This document shows, in pieces, positions 28,360 through 36,800 of a stretch of DNA of 64,000 nt. The notes under the pieces were generated by a model. That model was not told where the DNA came from, did not search any database, and worked only from the letters and a program-made list of their open reading frames with translations. A program made the position numbers and the translations under genes. Origin of the DNA: Pseudomonas reactans (GTDB lineage Bacteria > Pseudomonadota > Gammaproteobacteria > Pseudomonadales > Pseudomonadaceae); assembly GCF_013385825.1 (NCBI RefSeq), contig NZ_JACAPG010000012.1, positions 120,298-184,297 of the forward strand, read 5' to 3'. Each line of letters starts with the position of its first letter. Positions within the stretch are counted from its first letter, which is position 1.

Positions 28360-29226
28360 TCACGCGTCGGCGCAAGCTTCCTTCAACCACTGGCTGAAGC
28401 ACGTGGCGGCTTCGTTGGCGGGGCCTGGGGGCGCGATGAGCCAGTAGCCGATGTCGCTGTGATAGGGCGGCCAGTCGAACGCTTCCACCAGGCTGCCATC
28501 CTGTAATCGGCGCTCGATCAGGCGATGGCGGCCCATGGCGATGCCCTGTCCGGCCACGGCGGCTTCGACCACGATGTTGTAGTCGTGCAGCATTACGCGG
28601 GGATGGTGGGTGAGGTCGACCTGGTGGTGCGCGGACCAATCGGTCCATTCAAAGGGGCGGTGCGAAGTAGCCATCAGCAACGGGCTGTCCTGGCGTGCCT
28701 TGAACGACGGGCTGCACACCGGGGAGATGATCTCGGGCATGAGCCGCGTGGCCTGGACATCGGGCCAATCACCCTTGCCGTAGCGGATGGCCAGGTCGAC
28801 CTCGGCGCCCGTGACATTCGCCAACTGGATCGCCGGCAACAACTCCACCTGGATATGCGGGTAGCGGTTTAGAAACCCAGCCAGGCGCGGTGCCAGCCAC
28901 AGCGTGGCAAAGGACGCCAGTAAACCGATGCGTAATACGGTGGCGCTGGGGGCAACCCGCTGGGCGCGAGTGGCAGTGGCGATGGCATCGAGGGCGGGGC
29001 GGATTTCGTCGTAGTACTGTTGGCCGTCAACGGTCAGATCGATCGCGCGGGTGCGTCGGATAAACAGCGGTTTGCCTAGATGCTGCTCAAGTTTCTGCAC
29101 CTGATGACTCAGGGCGCTTTGGGTTACTGACAACTCATTCGCCGCTTTGATAAAACTCAAATGCCGCGCCACGGCTTCGAAGGCACGCAGTGCCAGCAAT
29201 GGCGGAAGGTCCTTGTGCAGTGCCAC
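28360..29226 (-). CDS. LysR-family transcriptional regulator, GcvA-like
   Basis: A 288-residue LysR regulator. The start is placed at the GTG at 29226, giving VALHKDLPPLLALRAFEAVARH, the usual GcvA/TrpI-like opening, with GGAG ten bases ahead. The longer reading to 29532 overlaps the opposite-strand small gene and adds a non-LysR extension. The helix-turn-helix is LSFIKAANELSVTQSALSHQ. It lies upstream of and on the same strand as the ridA/aminotransferase pair, 90 bases from ridA, so it may control that pair, though not in the classic divergent arrangement. Confidence 0.88.
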   Translation of the reverse strand: MALHKDLPPLLALRAFEAVARHLSFIKAANELSVTQSALSHQVQKLEQHLGKPLFIRRTRAIDLTVDGQQYYDEIRPALDAIATATRAQRVAPSATVLRIGLLASFATLWLAPRLAGFLNRYPHIQVELLPAIQLANVTGAEVDLAIRYGKGDWPDVQATRLMPEIISPVCSPSFKARQDSPLLMATSHRPFEWTDWSAHHQVDLTHHPRVMLHDYNIVVEAAVAGQGIAMGRHRLIERRLQDGSLVEAFDWPPYHSDIGYWLIAPPGPANEAATCFSQWLKEACADA

Positions 29227-29358
29227 TTGAGAGCGTCTCCGGGTTCGGGAAAGGCCTCGATTTTGTGCGATGCCCTGCCTTTTGTCGCCCGCTGATTTGC
29301 CGTTGAGCGGGGGAGGCCGCATTATTGAGCCATTCCCTTCCACGACGTAAGCCAAGCC

Positions 29359-29520
29359 ATGAGTGAAGACGACAAGCTGATCGACCTGAATGCCGAACGC
29401 GCCAAGCGTGTGCATGACCTCAATGACAAGCGCCTGAATGAAGTGCGCCAGGCATTTGAACACGCGATGCCACTCGGCAAAGTGAAGAAAAAGCCGAAGA
29501 ACAAGCCGAAAAAGCGTTGA
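29359..29520 (+). CDS. Small basic hypothetical protein
   Basis: A 53-residue ORF starting MSEDDKLIDLNAERAKRVHD. The first 37 residues look like one amphipathic helix (KLIDLNAERAKRVHDLNDKR), and the last 13 are almost all Lys, Pro and Asn (KKKPKNKPKKR), a possible nucleic-acid-contacting tail. The ATG at 29359 has only a weak ribosome binding site. It was too short for the usual length cut-off; I support it because the composition is protein-like and the LysR gene on the other strand starts before it. The function is unknown. Confidence 0.65.
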   Translation: MSEDDKLIDLNAERAKRVHDLNDKRLNEVRQAFEHAMPLGKVKKKPKNKPKKR

Positions 29521-29525
29521 AACAA

Positions 29526-29545
29526 CCTGCATCCCTTGATGCAGG
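29526..29545 (+). terminator. Hairpin after the small basic gene
   Basis: An eight-base stem (CCTGCATC / GATGCAGG) with a CCTT loop five bases after the stop of the 53-residue gene. No T-run follows, so this is a weak or processing hairpin at best. Confidence 0.4.
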
Positions 29546-29663
29546 TCAGTTATTGCCCTTCTTTACGCCCCGTCGCGGGCGACATTGATCCCCGTCAATT
29601 TTCCAATCCGCCTTCTCCATTAACTTAGCCCTATCGCAACAGGGCAAGCACAGGAGGCCGGTC

Positions 29664-29780
29664 ATGTTTATCGATAATGTGGTGTTTGCCGGAGTGCTGA
29701 CTGTAAGCCTCATGGTGCTGTTTTTTGTAGGGTTTGGAATTTTTATCTGGAAAGACGCGAACAAGCGTAAAAAACCATAG
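29664..29780 (+). CDS. ccoM: Cytochrome cbb3 oxidase small subunit CcoM
   Basis: A 38-residue single-helix membrane protein beginning MFIDNVVFAGVLTVSLM and ending WKDANKRKKP. This matches the CcoM accessory subunit of pseudomonad cbb3 oxidases, in which one transmembrane helix binds at the CcoN surface and aids assembly. A strong AGGAGG (29652-29657) sits six bases before the ATG. A Rho-independent terminator follows at 29816. It is far from any ccoNOQP genes, as is usual for this subunit. The identification rests on sequence resemblance and size only. Confidence 0.75.
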   Translation: MFIDNVVFAGVLTVSLMVLFFVGFGIFIWKDANKRKKP

Positions 29781-29815
29781 GTTTTTCCAGGTTACATGAG
29801 CACGCAAGGCATTTT

Positions 29816-29841
29816 GGGCGACTTCGGTCGCCCTTTTTTTT
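29816..29841 (+). terminator. Rho-independent terminator of ccoM
   Basis: A seven-base stem GGGCGAC-TTCG-GTCGCCC with a stable UUCG-type tetraloop and a run of eight T. Its position 35 bases after the ccoM stop supports ccoM as a genuine short transcript. Confidence 0.93.
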
Positions 29842-29864
29842 GCGTTTGAATTAATCCGATGACC

Positions 29865-29964
29865 TGTAGGAGCCGGCTTGCCGGCGATGGTCGTTAACGA
29901 TTATTCGATATGTCTGGAAAAGTATGGCGCCTTGACGTTCTTCGCCGGCAAGCCAGCTAATACA
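29865..29964. repeat. REP-like inverted pair with one degenerate arm
   Basis: The left arm TGTAGGAGCCGGCTTGCC... (from 29865) is intact, while the right arm (about 29942-29964) has changes (CAGCTAATACAG for CGGCTCCTACAG). The spacer is about 50 bases. It lies between the ccoM and pit terminators. Confidence 0.85.
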
Positions 29965-29980
29965 GAAATACGGAGACAAA

Positions 29981-30014
29981 AAAAAGGTGCGACCCTCGCG
30001 GATCGCACCTTTTT
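29981..30014. terminator. Bidirectional terminator of pit
   Basis: A 12-base stem (AAAAAGGTGCGA / TCGCACCTTTTT) around a ten-base loop. The A/T ends give a U-run on either strand. It lies 17 bases beyond the pit stop and serves mainly the minus-strand gene. Confidence 0.92.
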
Positions 30015-30030
30015 CATTGCGGCAGGGTTA

Positions 30031-31506
30031 TCAACTACCCAGCGCCTTCGACGCCAACCAGAACAACCCGGCCGACAAGCCTACCGTCGCCGGCAGGGTC
30101 AGCACCCAGGCCATCAGGATGGTTTTCACAGTGCCGCCTTGAAGGCCGCTTTTGTTCGCGACCATGGTGCCGGCCACGCCGGAAGACAGCACGTGGGTGG
30201 TCGACACTGGCAGCGCGAAGATGTTGGCAAAGCCAATCATGGTCGCGGTGGTGATCTGTGCCGACATGCCTTGGGCATAGGTCATGCCCTGCTTGCCGAT
30301 CTTCTCGCCAATGGTCAATACCACACGCTTCCAGCCCACCATGGTGCCCAGGCCCAAGGCCAGTGCAACGGCGAGGATCACCCAGAACGGGGCGTACTCG
30401 GTGGTGGCGGTCAGGTCTTTGCGCAGCTTGTCGAGGTCGGACTTCTCACGCGCATCCAGGCCTGGCAACTTGCCGACCTTTTTCGCGGTGTCATCCAGGC
30501 AGAGCAAATAGCGACGCACTTCAATACGCTGGTCAGAAGTCAGCGAATGATAGTCGGACACGCCTTTCAAGGTGTCGACCAGCGCGTTGATGGTCGGCTC
30601 GGTCTGTTGCGGGTTGCACTGGAACTTGCCTGGCAGATCGTTCTTCACGCTCTTGCCCAGGGCCAGGAACTCGCCGAGCGTGGCGTTGTTACGCTGGTAG
30701 AACTGGCTCAAATGCACGGTTGCATCGCGGGTACGTTCGATCTGGTAAGTGGTGCTGCCCAGGTCGAGCACGAACTGCGCCGGCACGATACCGATCAGCA
30801 CGAGCATGATCAGGCCGATGCCTTTCTGGCCGTCGTTGGAGCCGTGTACGAAACTCACGGCCATGGCGGAAATCACCAGCACCAGGCGGTTCCAGAACGG
30901 CGGGTGTTTCTTGTCGTCGAGTTTGCGGCGCTGGTCCGGGGTCTTGTGCATCTTCGACAGCGGGCGCCACCACTTCAGGCCGATCAGCACCAGGGCTGCG
31001 ACCAGGAAGCCGGCCATCGGCGAGAACACCAGGGAGGCGCCGATATCGATCGCCTTCTGCCAGTTCACACCGTCAGCCAGGGGGATGTCGTTGATCAAGG
31101 CATTGGCCAGGCCGACACCGAGGATCGAGCCGATCAGGGTGTGGGAGCTGGAAGCCGGGATACCGAAGTACCAGGTGCCCAGGTTCCAGGTGATCGCCGC
31201 TGCCAATAAAGAGAAGACCATCGCCAAGCCATGGCCGGTGTTCACATTGATCAGCAACTCCACCGGCAGCAAGTGCACGATGGCGTAGGCGACACCGACA
31301 CCACCGAGCAACACGCCGAGGAAGTTGAACACCCCGGAGAAGAACACGGCCAGGTGCGGCGGCATGGCTTTGGTATAGATGACTGTGGCCACCGCGTTAG
31401 CGGTGTCATGAAAGCCATTGATGAACTCGAAGGCGAGGACAAAGGCCAGGGCGAGCAACAGGCTCACGAGAACCCAAGCATCCAGTCCGCTGAATAAATC
31501 GATCAT
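30031..31506 (-). CDS. pit: Low-affinity inorganic phosphate transporter, Pit family
   Basis: A 491-residue metal phosphate/proton symporter of the inner membrane. Both family signatures are visible: EFINGFHDTANAVATVIYTKAM near the N-terminus and FVHGSNDGQKGIGLIMLVLIG in the second half, each a GF/G-NDxAN/DGQ-type repeat lining the pore. A long cytoplasmic loop (about residues 280-360, rich in charged residues) lies between the two halves. It is a single gene with a strong terminator. No linked phoU-like gene is present. Confidence 0.92.
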   Translation of the reverse strand: MIDLFSGLDAWVLVSLLLALAFVLAFEFINGFHDTANAVATVIYTKAMPPHLAVFFSGVFNFLGVLLGGVGVAYAIVHLLPVELLINVNTGHGLAMVFSLLAAAITWNLGTWYFGIPASSSHTLIGSILGVGLANALINDIPLADGVNWQKAIDIGASLVFSPMAGFLVAALVLIGLKWWRPLSKMHKTPDQRRKLDDKKHPPFWNRLVLVISAMAVSFVHGSNDGQKGIGLIMLVLIGIVPAQFVLDLGSTTYQIERTRDATVHLSQFYQRNNATLGEFLALGKSVKNDLPGKFQCNPQQTEPTINALVDTLKGVSDYHSLTSDQRIEVRRYLLCLDDTAKKVGKLPGLDAREKSDLDKLRKDLTATTEYAPFWVILAVALALGLGTMVGWKRVVLTIGEKIGKQGMTYAQGMSAQITTATMIGFANIFALPVSTTHVLSSGVAGTMVANKSGLQGGTVKTILMAWVLTLPATVGLSAGLFWLASKALGS

Positions 31507-31819
31507 GAAGGTTTTCTGACCCGGTCGTAAGGGGGCGCGATTATGCCAGAAAACCTCAGTAATCGATGCACTAGCTGCTCATCGGTAACAATCTTCACCG
31601 AAAAAAATACCGGGAAAGGCGTGCATCCCAGGGTTTTCGGGGCTTTGGCAAGTCTTTGATTTATAAAGCAGAGGGGCCACAGAGCGGGGTTTTGTCACAA
31701 AAACGTCACGCCTGAAACATTTGTATGAAATTTTACTGGTGATGGTGGGATTCAAGGTTGCCGGCTGCTAGCGATGTGCCAGCAGTCGAGGCAAAACCTT
31801 GGGGTTCAAACCGGCTCGC
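31507..31819. other. Gene-free stretch upstream of pit
   Basis: This 313-base region lies between the start of pit and the end of the small minus-strand gene at 31820. It should contain the pit promoter. A repeat TTGTCAC-AAAA-ACGTCAC (31692-31709) resembles a PHO box but faces away from pit, so no function is assigned. Confidence 0.45.
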
Positions 31820-32020
31820 TTATGGCTCTTCGGTTTTCAGCTCTTGTTCAATCTTTTGGATTTCCTGGGCAAATGCCTGGTCGAGCAGGCTGGCTCGCTT
31901 GCGCCATGGTTTGCGTTCAGGTTCAGGCTGGGCGGCGTAGGTGGTCACTTCCCCGCCGTAAACGTCCTTGTAACGTTGCTCCTGGCGCTCAAGTTCCGCG
32001 CGCAGTTCATCTTTCGTCAC
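31820..32020 (-). CDS. Small conserved hypothetical protein
   Basis: A 66-residue hydrophilic, helix-prone protein, [20 protein letters not shown]...[18 protein letters not shown], likely two charged helices or a short coiled coil around a proline-rich linker ([11 protein letters not shown]). The start is the GTG at 32020, with AGGT nine bases upstream. No domain is recognised. It stands alone between pit and the pcaR upstream region. The helical pattern and clean boundaries make it more likely real than not. Confidence 0.65.
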   Translation of the reverse strand: MTKDELRAELERQEQRYKDVYGGEVTTYAAQPEPERKPWRKRASLLDQAFAQEIQKIEQELKTEEP

Positions 32021-32580
32021 ATCGTTACCTAATTGAGTTGAGTGTTAATACGTTGCAGCGTTATGCCGGAATGCGCCCTCGGCGTGTTCCAAGTTGAAGC
32101 GCAGAAACGTTCAAGTTTGGAACAGGCACGGGCGGCCACTTGTTAGTGGTGCATTCGAGGCAGATAGTTGCGATCGGCAATGCACGGTAGGTGCATCACC
32201 TGACGAGTTCCTGTCCTGCTGATCGAGCCGGGCGGACCTGCACATAGAATGCATTATAGCCGTGCCTCTGAATAACACTATCTGCATAAAGTTAAAAACC
32301 GTCAACTTTGTGTGAGCGTTTTGTTACACAGGCGTGTCGGTAATTGCACAAATTCCTGGCGTCATTAACTCAGTCCAACTTCAGGCGTTATTAAGCGTCA
32401 CCTATTTTTACTCAGCGCTTCAGGTCGACTCGGCCCAGGTCGCTCGCAAATTGCGATAATCGAATGATCGTCCGATAATCGCACAATGTTCTCGGCGCTG
32501 CCTTGTGCATCCCGGCTGACGCGGCTTGTAATAGCAGCCGAACCTCCCTGCGGTCGACAATAAGAGAAAGGATCCCTGAC
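32021..32580. other. Gene-free stretch upstream of pcaR
   Basis: A 560-base stretch without a convincing gene, AT-richer than its flanks. The distal 130 bases hold the PcaR-type sites. Further in there is TGTGTGAGCGTTTTGTTACACA (32309-32330), an imperfect inverted repeat. Nothing identifies an sRNA, but the length is unusual for this window. Confidence 0.5.
32453..32484 (+). promoter_or_regulatory. Tandem PcaR-type operator upstream of pcaR
   Basis: Two GATAATCG cores (32455-32462 and 32474-32481) 19 bases apart, the second in the context TCCGATAATCGCAC. PcaR sites of P. putida contain GTTCGATAATCGCAC-like sequence, so this is probably an autoregulatory site about 100 bases before pcaR. Confidence 0.75.
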
Positions 32581-33423
32581 ATGAACGATCAATTGCGCAA
32601 CTCTTTCGCGTCAGTGGCGCCGCCGATCGTTGCCTCTCCGGCCAAGCGTATCCAGGCGTTTACCGGTGATCCGGACTTCATGACGTCCCTGGCCCGTGGC
32701 CTGGCCGTGGTTCAGGCGTTCCAGGAACGCAAGCGCCACCTCACCATCGCCCAGATCAGCCACCGCACGGAAATCCCCCGCGCCGCCGTGCGCCGTTGCC
32801 TGCACACCTTGATCAAGCTCGGCTACGCCACCACCGACGGGCGCACCTATTCGCTGCTGCCCAAAGTGCTGACCCTGGGCCATGCCTATTTGTCGTCCAC
32901 ACCGTTGGCCGTGTCGGCCCAGCCCTATCTGGACCGCATGAGCGAGCAGCTCCATGAAGCCTGCAACATGGCCACTCTCGAAGGCGACGACATCCTCTAC
33001 ATCGCCCGTTCGGCCACCACCCAACGCCTGATTTCCGTGGACCTGTCGGTGGGCGGACGCTTGCCGGCCTATTGCACCTCCATGGGCCGCATCCTGCTTG
33101 CCGCACTGGACGACGCCTCGCTGCAGGACTACCTCGACCACGCCGACCTGCAGACCAAGACCAGCCGCACCCTGACCACCCCCGCAGCGCTGTTCGAATG
33201 CCTGCAACAAGTGCGTCAGCAGGGCTGGTGCATTGTCGACCAGGAGTTGGAGCAGGGCCTGCGTTCCATCGCGGTGCCGGTGTATGACGCCTCGGGCCAA
33301 GTGCTGGCCGCACTGAACGTCAGCACCCACGCTGGGCGCGTCAGCCGCAGTGAGTTGGAACAGCGCTTCCTGCCGAGCATGCTCAGCGCCAGCCGTGAGT
33401 TGAGCGCGCAACTGTTCGCCTAA
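32581..33423 (+). CDS. pcaR: IclR-family regulator of the pca regulon, PcaR
   Basis: A 280-residue IclR-type regulator, which activates pca genes in response to beta-ketoadipate. An N-terminal helix-turn-helix (LTIAQISHRTEIPRAAVRRC) is followed by the effector domain (CNMATLEGDDILYIARSATTQRLISVDLSVGGRLPAYCTSMGRILLAAL). The ATG at 32581 has AAGGA about ten bases upstream; the ORF from 32503 adds an unlikely lead. It stands first in the pca locus, and PcaR-type sites occur before both this gene and pcaI. Confidence 0.92.
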   Translation: MNDQLRNSFASVAPPIVASPAKRIQAFTGDPDFMTSLARGLAVVQAFQERKRHLTIAQISHRTEIPRAAVRRCLHTLIKLGYATTDGRTYSLLPKVLTLGHAYLSSTPLAVSAQPYLDRMSEQLHEACNMATLEGDDILYIARSATTQRLISVDLSVGGRLPAYCTSMGRILLAALDDASLQDYLDHADLQTKTSRTLTTPAALFECLQQVRQQGWCIVDQELEQGLRSIAVPVYDASGQVLAALNVSTHAGRVSRSELEQRFLPSMLSASRELSAQLFA

Positions 33424-33568
33424 GCTGTTCGGTCACCGCACAGATCCCGGTTTGCTCAATTGACGGTGTTTCCTCCGACTTATTACTGTGCGGCAGCGCT
33501 GTTGAAGCGCCCCAATAATAACGACGACCCCAGGTCGTCAGCCCGCCATCGGTGTGGAAATAAAAACA

Positions 33569-34909
33569 ATGAATCAGCCTTCTGTCGGTTCCACGTTGGA
33601 CGTCCAGTCCTTCATCAACGCCCAGCCACTGTCCCGTTATCAGTGGCGCGTGGTGATCCTGTGTTTCCTGATTGTTTTCCTCGACGGCCTCGACACTGCC
33701 GCCATGGGCTTTATCGCACCGGCGCTGTCCCAGGACTGGGGCATCGACCGCGCCAGCCTCGGCCCGGTGATGAGCGCCGCGTTGATCGGCATGGTCTTCG
33801 GCGCCCTGGGTTCCGGCCCGTTGGCTGACCGTTTCGGCCGCAAAGTGGTGCTGGTGGGCGCGGTGCTGGTGTTTGGCGCGTTCAGCTTGGCGTCCGCCTA
33901 CAGCAGTAACGTCGATCAATTGCTGGTGCTGCGTTTTCTCACCGGGTTGGGCCTGGGCGCCGGCATGCCGAACGCCACGACGCTGCTGTCCGAATACACA
34001 CCGGAACGCCACAAGTCATTGCTGGTGACCAGCATGTTCTGCGGCTTCAACCTGGGCATGGCCGGTGGTGGGTTTATCTCGGCCAAATTGATCCCGGCGT
34101 TCGGCTGGCATGCCTTATTGCTGATCGGCGGCATCCTGCCCTTGATTCTGGTAGTGGTGCTGATGCTATGGCTGCCGGAGTCGGCACGCTACCTGGTGGT
34201 GCGTAACCGGGGCACCGACAAAGTGCGCAAAACCCTCTCGCCCATCGAACCCAGCATTGTCGCCCAAGCCACCAGCTTCAGCGTGCCCGAGCAAAAAACC
34301 GTCAAGGCGCGCAACGTGTTTGCGGTGATCTTCTCCGGCACCTACAGCGCCGGTACCTTGCTGCTCTGGCTCACCTACTTCATGGGCCTGGTGATCGTCT
34401 ACCTGCTCACCAGTTGGTTGCCGACCCTGATGCGCGACAGCGGCGCCAGCCTGGAGCAGGCCGCGTTTATCGGTGCGTTGTTCCAGTTTGGCGGCGTGTT
34501 GAGCGCGGTGGGCGTAGGCTGGGCGATGGACCGGTTCAATCCGCACAAGGTCATCGGTATTTTCTACCTGCTAGCCGGGGTGTTTGCCTACGCGGTAGGG
34601 CAGAGCCTGGGCAATATCACGCTGCTGGCAACCCTGGTGCTGGTTGCCGGGATGTGCGTCAACGGTGCGCAGTCGGCAATGCCGTCTCTGGCCGCGCGTT
34701 TCTACCCGACCCAAGGCCGCGCCACTGGCGTGTCGTGGATGCTCGGCATTGGCCGCTTCGGCGCGATCCTCGGTGCCTGGATGGGCGCGACCTTGCTGGG
34801 CCTGGGCTGGAACTTCGAACAAGTGCTCACCGCCCTGGTGATTCCGGCTGCATTGGCCACGGCTGCCGTGGTGATCAAGGGCATGGTCAGCCACGCCGAC
34901 GCTACCTGA
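33569..34909 (+). CDS. pcaK: 4-hydroxybenzoate/protocatechuate MFS transporter PcaK
   Basis: A 446-residue aromatic acid/H+ symporter (AAHS branch of MFS). The acidic motif in the first helix is present (FLDGLDTAAMGFIAPAL), and the loop 2-3 signature is GPLADRFGRKVVLV. The second half repeats the fold. It imports 4-hydroxybenzoate and protocatechuate and acts as a chemoreceptor in P. putida. The ATG at 33569 is preferred to the GTG at 33554 for its normal N-terminus. It follows pcaR after about 145 bases and is the usual neighbour in pca clusters. Confidence 0.92.
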   Translation: MNQPSVGSTLDVQSFINAQPLSRYQWRVVILCFLIVFLDGLDTAAMGFIAPALSQDWGIDRASLGPVMSAALIGMVFGALGSGPLADRFGRKVVLVGAVLVFGAFSLASAYSSNVDQLLVLRFLTGLGLGAGMPNATTLLSEYTPERHKSLLVTSMFCGFNLGMAGGGFISAKLIPAFGWHALLLIGGILPLILVVVLMLWLPESARYLVVRNRGTDKVRKTLSPIEPSIVAQATSFSVPEQKTVKARNVFAVIFSGTYSAGTLLLWLTYFMGLVIVYLLTSWLPTLMRDSGASLEQAAFIGALFQFGGVLSAVGVGWAMDRFNPHKVIGIFYLLAGVFAYAVGQSLGNITLLATLVLVAGMCVNGAQSAMPSLAARFYPTQGRATGVSWMLGIGRFGAILGAWMGATLLGLGWNFEQVLTALVIPAALATAAVVIKGMVSHADAT

Positions 34910-34917
34910 CCCGCCCT

Positions 34918-35004
34918 TGTAGGAGCCGGCTTGCCGGCGATGGCATCACCTCGGTAAACCTGATTGGCCGAGGTGCCTGCATCGCCGGCAAGCCGGCTCC
35001 TACA
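34918..35004. repeat. REP-like inverted pair with nested stem
   Basis: TGTAGGAGCCGGCTTGCC... and its complement at 34918-34943 and 34979-35004. The intervening bases hold a second inverted repeat (CACCTCGG / CCGAGGTG), so the whole unit can fold into a long hairpin. It lies between pcaK and the pcaI promoter. Confidence 0.93.
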
Positions 35005-35042
35005 GGGCGTCGTACCCCAGATAAATAGCAAGACAACAATCC

Positions 35043-35074
35043 GTTCGATAATCGAACACTGAGTCGATTATCGG
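35043..35074 (+). promoter_or_regulatory. PcaR-type operator upstream of pcaI
   Basis: GTTCGAT-A-ATCGAAC (35043-35057) is a perfect seven-base inverted repeat around one base. A further CGATTATC core (35065-35072) follows in opposite orientation. They sit about 100 bases before pcaI and match the PcaR box, so this is the probable activation site of the pcaIJF-HG unit. Confidence 0.8.
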
Positions 35075-35163
35075 ATTGTTTGGCCCATTTCCCCGGCTTA
35101 ATCTTCAAGCACTTCGGCGCCACCTCAGCGCCTTTTTCGATCCATACCGGGAGCCCGAACCCC

Positions 35164-36021
35164 ATGGCTGAAATCCTCGCGCTGCGTGACGCGGTGAAGC
35201 AATTTGTGAACGACGGCGACACCGTCGCACTGGAAGGCTTCACCCATCTGATCCCTACGGCAGCGGGTCATGAAATCATTCGTCAGGGCAAGAAAGACCT
35301 GACGCTGGTGCGTATGACACCTGACCTGATCTACGACCAGTTGATCGGTGCCGGTTGCGCCCGCAAGCTGATTTTCTCCTGGGGCGGCAACCCGGGTGTG
35401 GGCTCCTTGCATCGCCTGCGCGACGCGGTCGAGAAGCAATGGCCGCAACCGCTGGAAATCGAAGAACACAGCCACGCCGACCTGGCCAATGCCTACGTCG
35501 CCGGTGCCTCAGGCCTGCCCTTCGCGGTGCTGCGTGCCTACGCCGGTTCCGACCTGCCCAAGGTCAACCCGCTGATCAAGACCGTGACCTGCCCATTCAC
35601 TGGCGAAGTGCTGGCGGCGGTGCCGTCGGTGCGTCCGGACGTCACCGTGATCCATGCGCAAAAGGCTGATCGCAAGGGCAACGTTTTGTTGTGGGGCATC
35701 CTTGGCGTACAGAAGGAGGCGGCTCTGGCGGCCAAGCGTTGCATCGTCACCGTCGAAGAAATCGTCGATGACCTGAATGCGCCGATGAACAGTTGCGTGT
35801 TGCCGACCTGGGCACTGACGGCGGTGTGTCATGTGCCAGGTGGCGCACACCCGTCCTACGCCCATGGCTACAACGAGCGTGATAACCGCTTCTACCAGGC
35901 ATGGGACCCGATCGCCCGCGACCGTGAGACCTTTACAGCCTGGATCAACGAATACATCCACGGCACTGCCGACTTCACCGAATTCCAGGCCAAACTGGCC
36001 ACCGCGCAGGAGGCCAAGTAA
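35164..36021 (+). CDS. pcaI: 3-oxoadipate CoA-transferase subunit A (CatI/GctA type)
   Basis: A 285-residue alpha subunit of the enzyme that transfers CoA from succinyl-CoA to 3-oxoadipate, the penultimate step of the beta-ketoadipate pathway. EGFTHLIPTAAGHEIIRQG and FSWGGNPGVGSLHR are family segments. At 285 residues it is distinctly longer than P. putida PcaI (about 230) and fits the CatI/glutaconate CoA-transferase-like subfamily, so catI is an equally valid name. The ATG at 35164 gives the standard start. It overlaps pcaJ by one base. Confidence 0.9.
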   Translation: MAEILALRDAVKQFVNDGDTVALEGFTHLIPTAAGHEIIRQGKKDLTLVRMTPDLIYDQLIGAGCARKLIFSWGGNPGVGSLHRLRDAVEKQWPQPLEIEEHSHADLANAYVAGASGLPFAVLRAYAGSDLPKVNPLIKTVTCPFTGEVLAAVPSVRPDVTVIHAQKADRKGNVLLWGILGVQKEAALAAKRCIVTVEEIVDDLNAPMNSCVLPTWALTAVCHVPGGAHPSYAHGYNERDNRFYQAWDPIARDRETFTAWINEYIHGTADFTEFQAKLATAQEAK

Positions 36022-36800
36022 TGGCTTACTCGACCAATGAAATGATGACCGTCGCCGCCGCGCGCCGCCTCAAGAATGGCTCCGTGTGCTTCGTCGGCAT
36101 CGGCCTGCCGTCCAAGGCGGCCAACCTGGCGCGCCTGACCTCTTCGCCAGATGTGGTGCTGATCTACGAATCCGGCCCGATTGGCGCCAAACCGTCGGTA
36201 TTGCCGCTGTCCATCGGTGATGGCGAACTGGCGGAAACCGCCGACACCGTCGTGCCGACCGGTGAGATCTTTCGCTATTGGCTGCAAGGTGGGCGAATCG
36301 ATGTGGGCTTTCTCGGCGCAGCCCAGGTCGACCGTTTCGGCAACATCAACACCACCGTGGTCGGTGATTACCACCAGCCTAAAGTGCGCCTGCCGGGTGC
36401 CGGTGGCGCGCCGGAAATTGCTGGTTCGGCCAAGAGCGTGCTGATCATCCTTAAACAGTCGGCGCGTTCGTTTGTCGACAAACTCGACTTCATCACCTCG
36501 GTCGGTCATGGCGAAGGCGGCGACTCGCGTCAACGCCTGGGGCTGCCGGGCGCGGGTCCTGTAGGGATTATTACTGACCTGTGCATCATGGAACCGGAAG
36601 CGGGCACCCATGAGTTCGTGGTCACCGCGCTACACCCTGGGGTGACCCGTGAGCAGGTAGTGGCCGCCACCGGCTGGGCAATTCGTTTTGCTGACCAGGT
36701 CGACACCACCGCCGAACCGACTGATGTGGAGCTGACCGCCCTGCGTGACCTTGAAGCACGTACCGCGGCCGCCCATGGCCAAGCGCCTGGAGAAGCCTGA
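36021..36800 (+). CDS. pcaJ: 3-oxoadipate CoA-transferase subunit B (CatJ/GctB type)
   Basis: A 259-residue beta subunit, starting MAYSTNEMMTVAAARRLKNG, with VCFVGIGLPSKAANLARL and IYESGPIGAKP, where the Glu is expected to carry CoA during catalysis. Like its partner it is longer than P. putida PcaJ (about 213) and belongs to the CatJ/GctB type. It shares single-base stop/start overlaps with both pcaI and pcaF, so the three genes are translationally coupled. Confidence 0.9.
   Translation: MAYSTNEMMTVAAARRLKNGSVCFVGIGLPSKAANLARLTSSPDVVLIYESGPIGAKPSVLPLSIGDGELAETADTVVPTGEIFRYWLQGGRIDVGFLGAAQVDRFGNINTTVVGDYHQPKVRLPGAGGAPEIAGSAKSVLIILKQSARSFVDKLDFITSVGHGEGGDSRQRLGLPGAGPVGIITDLCIMEPEAGTHEFVVTALHPGVTREQVVAATGWAIRFADQVDTTAEPTDVELTALRDLEARTAAAHGQAPGEA

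Noticed and set aside
29227..29532. N-terminal extension of the LysR gene at 28360
   Set aside because: LysR proteins start near the GTG at 29226. The extension lies over an opposite-strand small gene and the sequence is not LysR-like.
29546..29764. 72-codon minus-strand frame over ccoM
   Set aside because: It is antisense to ccoM, which has a strong ribosome binding site and terminator; the minus frame has neither.
31692..31709. PHO-box-like TTGTCAC-AAAA-ACGTCAC before pit
   Set aside because: It faces away from pit and no plus-strand gene follows. Two of the matches per repeat are weak, so it may be chance.
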